From Elusimicrobiota bacterium (lineage in GTDB: Bacteria > Elusimicrobiota > Elusimicrobia > UBA1565 > UBA9628), in contig JACRDQ010000018.1 of NCBI GenBank assembly GCA_016218545.1, forward strand, positions 62,001 to 126,000: a stretch of 64,000 nt of DNA, given 5' to 3'. Position 1 is the stretch's first letter. Every line of letters starts with the position of its first letter. The notes under the pieces are model-generated. The model did not search any database. It was not told where the DNA came from and saw nothing but the letters and a program-made list of their open reading frames with translations. Shown here one piece after another: positions 59,583-64,000 of the stretch. The position numbers were made by a program, and so were the translations under genes.

Positions 59583-60836
59583 CTATCCATGGACCTCGAA
59601 CTCCCCGGACCTGGCCACCCGGCCGTAGAACTCCGCGCCCGGGCAGGGACGCCGGTCCCTAGAATGGAGCCCGAACCTCGGCCTGTAGCTGCCCCACTCG
59701 TAGTTGTCCACCAGGCTCCAATGGAAATAGCCCCGGACCTCGGCGCCCTGGCGCATGGCCGAGGCCAAGGAGGCGAGGTGGTCCCTGATGTAGGCCTCCC
59801 GCCGAAGGCCCGAGGCGTCCGCGATCCCGTTCTCCAGGATGAGGATCGGCAGGCCGTGCTCCCGCCAGAGAGCGGACACGACCCTTCCCAGCCCCTCGGG
59901 GTGGACCTCCCAGCCCATGTCCGTGGGCTCGCCTTCCCCTCGCCTGCCGCCCAGCAGGCGGTACCCGAGCCGTCCCACTCCCGCCTGAAGCTCGGCGTAG
60001 CCGGGGACGGCGCGGCCCGGCAGGGGAGAGAACGGGCTGCGGTTGACGAAGATCCTCGTGTAGTAGTTGATGCCGAGGTAGTCCATGCGTCCGCGGGCCG
60101 CGTCCATGAAGTCCCGGTGCATGAACCGGTCCCAGGACTCGACGGCTTCCTCGTCTCCCGGCCTTGCCGGGTCGAGGGCCGCCACGTTCTGCGTGAAGCC
60201 CGCCCTGCACTCCGGGCGGAGGCGGTGGAGGAGCCGGTAGGCCTCGTTGTGGGTCCGGGCCATCCGTGCCCCGGCTTCGGCCAGCGCCCTCGGCCGGACC
60301 AGGAGCCGGCGGCCCGGGGGGAAATGGCCCATGCCGTAGGCGCCGACCAAAAAGACCATGGGCTCGTTGAACGTCACCCAGTCCGCGACGTCGTCCTTGA
60401 GGGCTCCGGCGGCGCGCTCCGCGAACCTGAGGAACCGGGCCGGCACGGAGTCTCCCAGCCACCCCTCGGGGTGGAGCTCCAGCAGCCAGGAAGGCTCGGA
60501 GAAGTGGTGGAGGCAGACGAAGGGCCGGATCCCCTCCGCCTGGAGCCTCCGCGCCCAGCCGACGTAGCGACCCAAGGCGCCGTCGTCGAAGCGGTCCGGG
60601 GAGGGCTGGACCCGGGACCACTCCACGGAGAACCGGTAGGCGTTAAGGCCAAGGGACTTGAGGCACGCCAGGTCCTCGTCGAAACGCTCCCAGGAGCCGG
60701 CCGCCTCCCCGGAGGGCTCCCAGCCCTTCCGACCTTCCCACGCCCAGAGCGCGGACCCGGAGTTGCCGCCCTCGACCTGATAGGCGGCGGTGGAGGCTCC
60801 CCAGAGGAAGGCTTTGGGAAATGTTATAATGGCCAT
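59583..60836 (-). CDS. Family 1 glycoside hydrolase (beta-glucosidase type)
   Basis: The product is 417 residues. FLWGASTAAYQVEG at the start is the GH1 N-terminal signature. The acid/base Glu158 is in VTFNEP and the nucleophile Glu335 in LILENG. There is no signal peptide, so it acts in the cytoplasm on small beta-glycosides. It is shorter than the usual 440-470 residues because of trimmed loops. The ATG at 60836 is divergent from trxB, 29 bp away. A GGAGG lies 13-17 nt upstream. Confidence 0.9.
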   Translation of the reverse strand: MAIITFPKAFLWGASTAAYQVEGGNSGSALWAWEGRKGWEPSGEAAGSWERFDEDLACLKSLGLNAYRFSVEWSRVQPSPDRFDDGALGRYVGWARRLQAEGIRPFVCLHHFSEPSWLLELHPEGWLGDSVPARFLRFAERAAGALKDDVADWVTFNEPMVFLVGAYGMGHFPPGRRLLVRPRALAEAGARMARTHNEAYRLLHRLRPECRAGFTQNVAALDPARPGDEEAVESWDRFMHRDFMDAARGRMDYLGINYYTRIFVNRSPFSPLPGRAVPGYAELQAGVGRLGYRLLGGRRGEGEPTDMGWEVHPEGLGRVVSALWREHGLPILILENGIADASGLRREAYIRDHLASLASAMRQGAEVRGYFHWSLVDNYEWGSYRPRFGLHSRDRRPCPGAEFYGRVARSGEFEVHG

Positions 60837-60868
60837 GCCGTCGCTTCGTCCTCCGTCGACACATTATG
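60825..60868. promoter_or_regulatory. Interlocked divergent promoters of GH1 gene and trxB
   Basis: TGTTATAAT (TATAAT 60825-60830) on the plus strand serves trxB but lies inside GH1 codons 3-4. CATAAT on the minus strand (60863-60868) serves the GH1 gene but overlaps the trxB ATG. Each promoter is therefore inside the other gene. Confidence 0.5.
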
Positions 60869-61792
60869 CCTCATTCGCGCAAGGTTGTCATCATCGGCTC
60901 CGGACCCGCGGCCTGCACCGCGGCCGTTTACGCCGCCCGGGCGGGCCTGGAACCGCTCATGTTCGGCGGCGTCATGATGGGCGGCCAGCTCATGATCACC
61001 ACGGACGTGGAGAACTTCCCGGGCTTCCCCGAGCCCGTGGCCGGCCCGGACCTGATGGACCGCATGCGCAAGCAGTGCGAGCGCCTCGGCGTGGGCGTGG
61101 TCAGCGAGTTCGTCTCCAAGGTCGAGCTCTCCTCCCGGCCCTTCCACGTGGAGACCACGGAGGGCAAGTCCGCGCTCGCGGACGCCCTCATCGTGGCCAC
61201 CGGAGCCGACGCCCGCTACCTGGGCCTTCCCTCGGAGACCCGGCTGAAGGGCAGGGGCGTGTCGGCCTGCGCCACCTGCGACGGCTTCTTCTTCAGAGGC
61301 AAGGAGGTCTGCGTGGTGGGCGGAGGCGACACCGCCATCGAGGAGGCGCTTTTCCTCAGCCGCATGACCTCCAAGGTGACGGTCATCCACCGCCGCGACA
61401 AGCTCCGCGCCTCGGTCGTCATGCAGGAGAGGGCGCGCGCCAACCCGAAGATCGCCTGGGCCTGGAACGCGCTGGTCTCGGAGGTCCTCGGCACGGACGC
61501 CGTCACCGGGGTGCGGCTCAAGGACGTCAAGACCGGCGATCCCCGGGAGCTCCCCTGCCAGGGCGTCTTCATCGCCATCGGGCACACCCCGAACACCGCC
61601 TTCCTGGCCGGACAGCTCAAGCTCGACTCCGCCGGGTACATCGAGACCGACGGCCGCGGGAGGACCTCGGTGGCCGGGGTCTTCGCGGCGGGCGACGTCA
61701 TGGACCCCCGCTACCGCCAAGCCGTCACCGCGGCCGGCAACGGCTGCATCGCCGCCCTCGAGGCCGAGCGCTTCCTGACCAGCGAGGCCTGA
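60866..61792 (+). CDS. trxB: Thioredoxin reductase
   Basis: The product is 308 residues. The FAD motif is VVIIGSGPAACTAAVYAARAG. The redox pair is Cys135/Cys138 in SACATCDG. The NADPH site is VGGGDTAIEEALFL, and the final FAD contact VFAAGDVMD. It reduces thioredoxin with NADPH. The start at 60866 has no Shine-Dalgarno. The stop overlaps the lipA start (TGATG), placing trxB at the head of a lipoate/2-oxoacid dehydrogenase operon. Confidence 0.95.
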   Translation: MPHSRKVVIIGSGPAACTAAVYAARAGLEPLMFGGVMMGGQLMITTDVENFPGFPEPVAGPDLMDRMRKQCERLGVGVVSEFVSKVELSSRPFHVETTEGKSALADALIVATGADARYLGLPSETRLKGRGVSACATCDGFFFRGKEVCVVGGGDTAIEEALFLSRMTSKVTVIHRRDKLRASVVMQERARANPKIAWAWNALVSEVLGTDAVTGVRLKDVKTGDPRELPCQGVFIAIGHTPNTAFLAGQLKLDSAGYIETDGRGRTSVAGVFAAGDVMDPRYRQAVTAAGNGCIAALEAERFLTSEA

Positions 61793-62673
61793 TGCCCCTG
61801 CCGCCCTGGCTCAAGACCCGCCTCGGCAGCGGCCCCGACTTTTCCAGGCTCAAAGAGGCCTCGCGCAGCCGCGGCCTGAACACCGTCTGCGACGGCGCGC
61901 GCTGTCCGAACATCGGGGAGTGCTGGAGCCGCGGGACCGCGACCTTCATGGTCCTGGGATCGCGCTGCAGCCGCGGGTGCCGGTTCTGCGGCGTGCCCGC
62001 GGGCCGGCCCGAGGCCGCAGACCCCGCCGAGCCCGTCCGGCTCGCCTCCACCCTGGCCGAGATGGGACTGCGCTACGCGGTCATCACGATGGTGTGCCGC
62101 GACGACCTCCCCGACCAGGGAGCCGGGCACGTGGCCGCCTGCCTGGCCGCGGTCAAGGCCGCCTGCCCGCGCATGGCGGTCGAGGCCCTGGTCGGAGACT
62201 TCGGGGGGGACCGAAGGGCGCTCAGGACGGTGCTCTCCGCCGGGCCGGACGTGCTCTCCCACAACGTCGAGACCGTGGAGCGCCTGAGCCTCCAGGCCCG
62301 GGACCGCAGGTCCGGCTACCGGCGCTCGCTCGAGCTGCTGGCCGCGAGCCGAGAGCTCGCCCCGAGGGTGCCGACGAAGTCCTCGCTCATGCTCGGGCTG
62401 GGAGAGACCGCCTCCGAGGTCGCGGCGTGCCTCGCGGACCTGCGGAGCGCCGGCGTCACGCTCCTGACGGTCGGCCAGTATCTCAGGCCCACGGATTCGG
62501 CCCGGCACCTGCCGGTCCTGGAGTACGTCCCTCCGGAGCGCTTCGAGTTCCTCAAGGCCGAAGCGCTCGGGATGGGGTTCGTCCGCGTCGCCGCCGGACC
62601 CTTCGTGCGCAGCTCGTACAGGGCCGACGAGCTCAGCGGGGCCTTGGAGGGGCGCCGGGAGGACCGGCGCTGA
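61792..62673 (+). CDS. lipA: Lipoyl synthase
   Basis: The product is 293 residues. The auxiliary cluster motif CDGARCPNIGEC fits CX4CX5C. The radical SAM motif CSRGCRFC fits CX3CX2C. The C-terminal RSSY, whose Ser ligates the auxiliary cluster, is present. LipA inserts two sulfur atoms into octanoyl-lysine on lipoyl domains, such as that of the E2 protein encoded 7 nt downstream. lipB or another octanoyltransferase is not in the window. Confidence 0.95.
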   Translation: MPLPPWLKTRLGSGPDFSRLKEASRSRGLNTVCDGARCPNIGECWSRGTATFMVLGSRCSRGCRFCGVPAGRPEAADPAEPVRLASTLAEMGLRYAVITMVCRDDLPDQGAGHVAACLAAVKAACPRMAVEALVGDFGGDRRALRTVLSAGPDVLSHNVETVERLSLQARDRRSGYRRSLELLAASRELAPRVPTKSSLMLGLGETASEVAACLADLRSAGVTLLTVGQYLRPTDSARHLPVLEYVPPERFEFLKAEALGMGFVRVAAGPFVRSSYRADELSGALEGRREDRR

Positions 62674-62680
62674 GGAGACC

Positions 62681-63742
62681 ATGCTCTACGAATTCAGGAT
62701 GACGGACACGGGCGAGGAAGAAGCCGAGGTGGTCGGCTGGGACGTGAGGGAGGGAGAGCGGGTCGCGCCCGACCAGGTCGTCTGCCGGGTCCTGGCCGGC
62801 AAGGTCGAGCACGGGATCCGCTGCCCCCAGGCGGGCGTGCTCCTCAAGCAGGTGGCGCGCGTCGGAGACTCCGTGCGCCTGTCCCAGCTCATGGCCATCG
62901 TGAGGCCCGAGCCCGTCCAGGCGCAGGCCGCGACGCCTGCGCCGGACCAGGCTCCCGCGGCCCAGGCCCTGCCTCCCCTGCCCGTGCTCAAGAAGCCGGA
63001 GCCTCCGGTCCCTCCCGCCCCGCCCGTCATCCGGCCGGAGCCCGCCTCCGCCTCGGCTGAGAGGATCCCCTTCGTCGGCCCCAGGCTGCGCTCGGCGCAG
63101 GGGGCGGGAGCCTCCTGGGCCGCCATCCCGCACGGCTACGGCCAGCACGAGGCGGATGCCACGGCCCTGCGCAACCTCGTCAAGGAGCTCTCGGCCGAGG
63201 CCCTAAGGAGGGGCTGCGAACTCACGGAGACCGCATTCGTCCTGCGCGCGCTCGCCAAGGCCCTGCACGAGCACCCCGAGTTCAACGCCCACGCGGACGC
63301 GGACGGCAGGGGCATGGTCCTCAAGCGCTCCTGCGACCTCGGGGTGGCCATGACCGTCGGGCACACCATCATAGTGCCGGTGGTGCGCGAGGTCCACAAG
63401 AAGGACCTCTGGACCGTGGCGCTCGAGCTCGGCCGCCTGCCGGCCCGGGCCCGCGACCACAGCATCCCCGAAGCCGAGCTCCGCGGCGCGAGCTTCACCG
63501 CGACCTTCGTGGGGAACGCCGCCTCGAGCCTCGTGCTTCCCGTGATCCACGCTCCCGAGACCGCGGCCCTCGGCGTCACCCGCCCGACCGAGCGCGCGGT
63601 CGTCATCGGCGGCGGCATCCACGCCCGCTGGAGGATGAGCCTGGGCCTCAGCTACGACCGGCGCTGTCACGACCCGGCCCGGGCCGCGGCCTTCCTGAGC
63701 GGCCTGGCGCGGCGCCTCGAGGCCCCAAGGAGCCTGGCATGA
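62681..63742 (+). CDS. 2-oxoacid dehydrogenase E2-type acyltransferase with altered active site
   Basis: The product is 353 residues. The lipoyl domain occupies residues 1-78 with the probable lipoyl Lys41 (VLAGKVEHG). A Pro/Ala linker, about 82-125, replaces any recognisable E1/E3-binding domain. The catalytic domain starts with [11 protein letters not shown] and includes [13 protein letters not shown]. At the active site, where E2 enzymes read DHRVVDG, this one reads DRRCHDP (326-332): the catalytic His is Arg327, the Asp is kept, and Gly is Pro. It may be inactive, scaffold-like or use the shifted His330. The E3 gene overlaps it (ATGA). Confidence 0.85.
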   Translation: MLYEFRMTDTGEEEAEVVGWDVREGERVAPDQVVCRVLAGKVEHGIRCPQAGVLLKQVARVGDSVRLSQLMAIVRPEPVQAQAATPAPDQAPAAQALPPLPVLKKPEPPVPPAPPVIRPEPASASAERIPFVGPRLRSAQGAGASWAAIPHGYGQHEADATALRNLVKELSAEALRRGCELTETAFVLRALAKALHEHPEFNAHADADGRGMVLKRSCDLGVAMTVGHTIIVPVVREVHKKDLWTVALELGRLPARARDHSIPEAELRGASFTATFVGNAASSLVLPVIHAPETAALGVTRPTERAVVIGGGIHARWRMSLGLSYDRRCHDPARAAAFLSGLARRLEAPRSLA

Positions 63743-64000
63743 ATCTCACCACCGACGTCCTCGTCATCGGAGCCGGGCCGGCCGGCTATGTCGGAGCCAT
63801 CAAGCTCGGCAAGCTGGGCAAGAAGGTCGTGCTCGTGGAAGGCGACAAGCTCGGGGGAGAATGCCTCAACTACGGCTGCATCCCCTCCAAGGCCCTTATC
63901 AACGCGGGCTGGCTCTATCACCGGGCCGCCAAAGGCCTCCAGCCCGGAGTGGACGGCGGGTCCGTCACGAGCGACCTGGGGCGCCTACAGGCCTGGAAGT
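63739..64000 (+). CDS. lpdA: Dihydrolipoamide dehydrogenase (E3), 5' part
   Basis: The first 87 residues are visible. The FAD motif is [21 protein letters not shown] and the redox disulfide is [15 protein letters not shown]. It reoxidises the dihydrolipoyl group of the E2 or of glycine cleavage H protein with NAD. The ATG at 63739 overlaps the E2 stop. The rest lies beyond the window edge. Confidence 0.93.
   Translation, partial: MNLTTDVLVIGAGPAGYVGAIKLGKLGKKVVLVEGDKLGGECLNYGCIPSKALINAGWLYHRAAKGLQPGVDGGSVTSDLGRLQAWK

Overview
The window is 64 kb of GC-rich, densely packed bacterial chromosome from a two-membrane organism. It shows lipoproteins, proteins ending in outer-membrane beta-barrels, TolC-like modules and a TRAP transporter. 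A very large TolC-like protein, a GFTVIE-type pseudopilin and many TPR proteins would fit Elusimicrobiota, but no rRNA or tRNA is present, so that placement is tentative.

Layout. 1-8.5 kb: two divergent GT39-like membrane proteins, a DinG-type helicase facing a metallo-beta-lactamase/beta-CASP RNA hydrolase, two secreted or membrane unknowns and a GtrA protein. 8.4-21.7 kb (minus strand): a giant 3862-residue envelope protein, then NIF3 and a radical SAM/SPASM protein in one operon. 21.7-30.1 kb: a 313-bp MITE-like element sitting exactly between a promoter and its gene, a degenerate 5'-nucleotidase/beta-barrel fusion, a 975-residue TPR protein, metF, panD and a YddG-like exporter. 30.1-38.5 kb: a pseudopilin, a NudL-type Nudix hydrolase, then a MoxR - DUF58 - transglutaminase operon. 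That operon is split after moxR by an AT-richer insert of two integron-type gene cassettes encoding a SIR2-like protein and a Fic protein. 38.5-47 kb: a TSCPD protein, an LhgO-like oxidase coupled to a complete TatT-DctP-DctQ-DctM TRAP transporter, a LOG-family protein and TPR proteins. 48-51 kb: groES-groEL under a sigma-70 promoter with a CIRCE operator, then yggS and a DUF167 gene. 51.4-57.8 kb: mtnA, cutA, maf, an orphan histidine kinase, a Yip1-like membrane protein and a pteridine-reductase-like SDR with a QueD/PTPS homologue. 57.8-64 kb: a secreted unknown, a GH1 glycosidase, trxB, lipA, an E2 acyltransferase lacking the canonical active-site His, and the start of the E3 dihydrolipoamide dehydrogenase.

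The most unusual points are these. (1) A SIR2-Fic cassette pair with two good attC sites, and no visible integrase, interrupts the MoxR operon. (2) The MITE-like insertion has TA ends and separates an extended -10 promoter from its start codon. (3) -10 hexamers recur 6-10 nt before start codons, suggesting many leaderless transcripts. (4) Three long perfect hairpins share CTGACA/GGTGCC words, two of them abutting coding regions. (5) The giant TolC-like gene, 11.6 kb long, stays open throughout.
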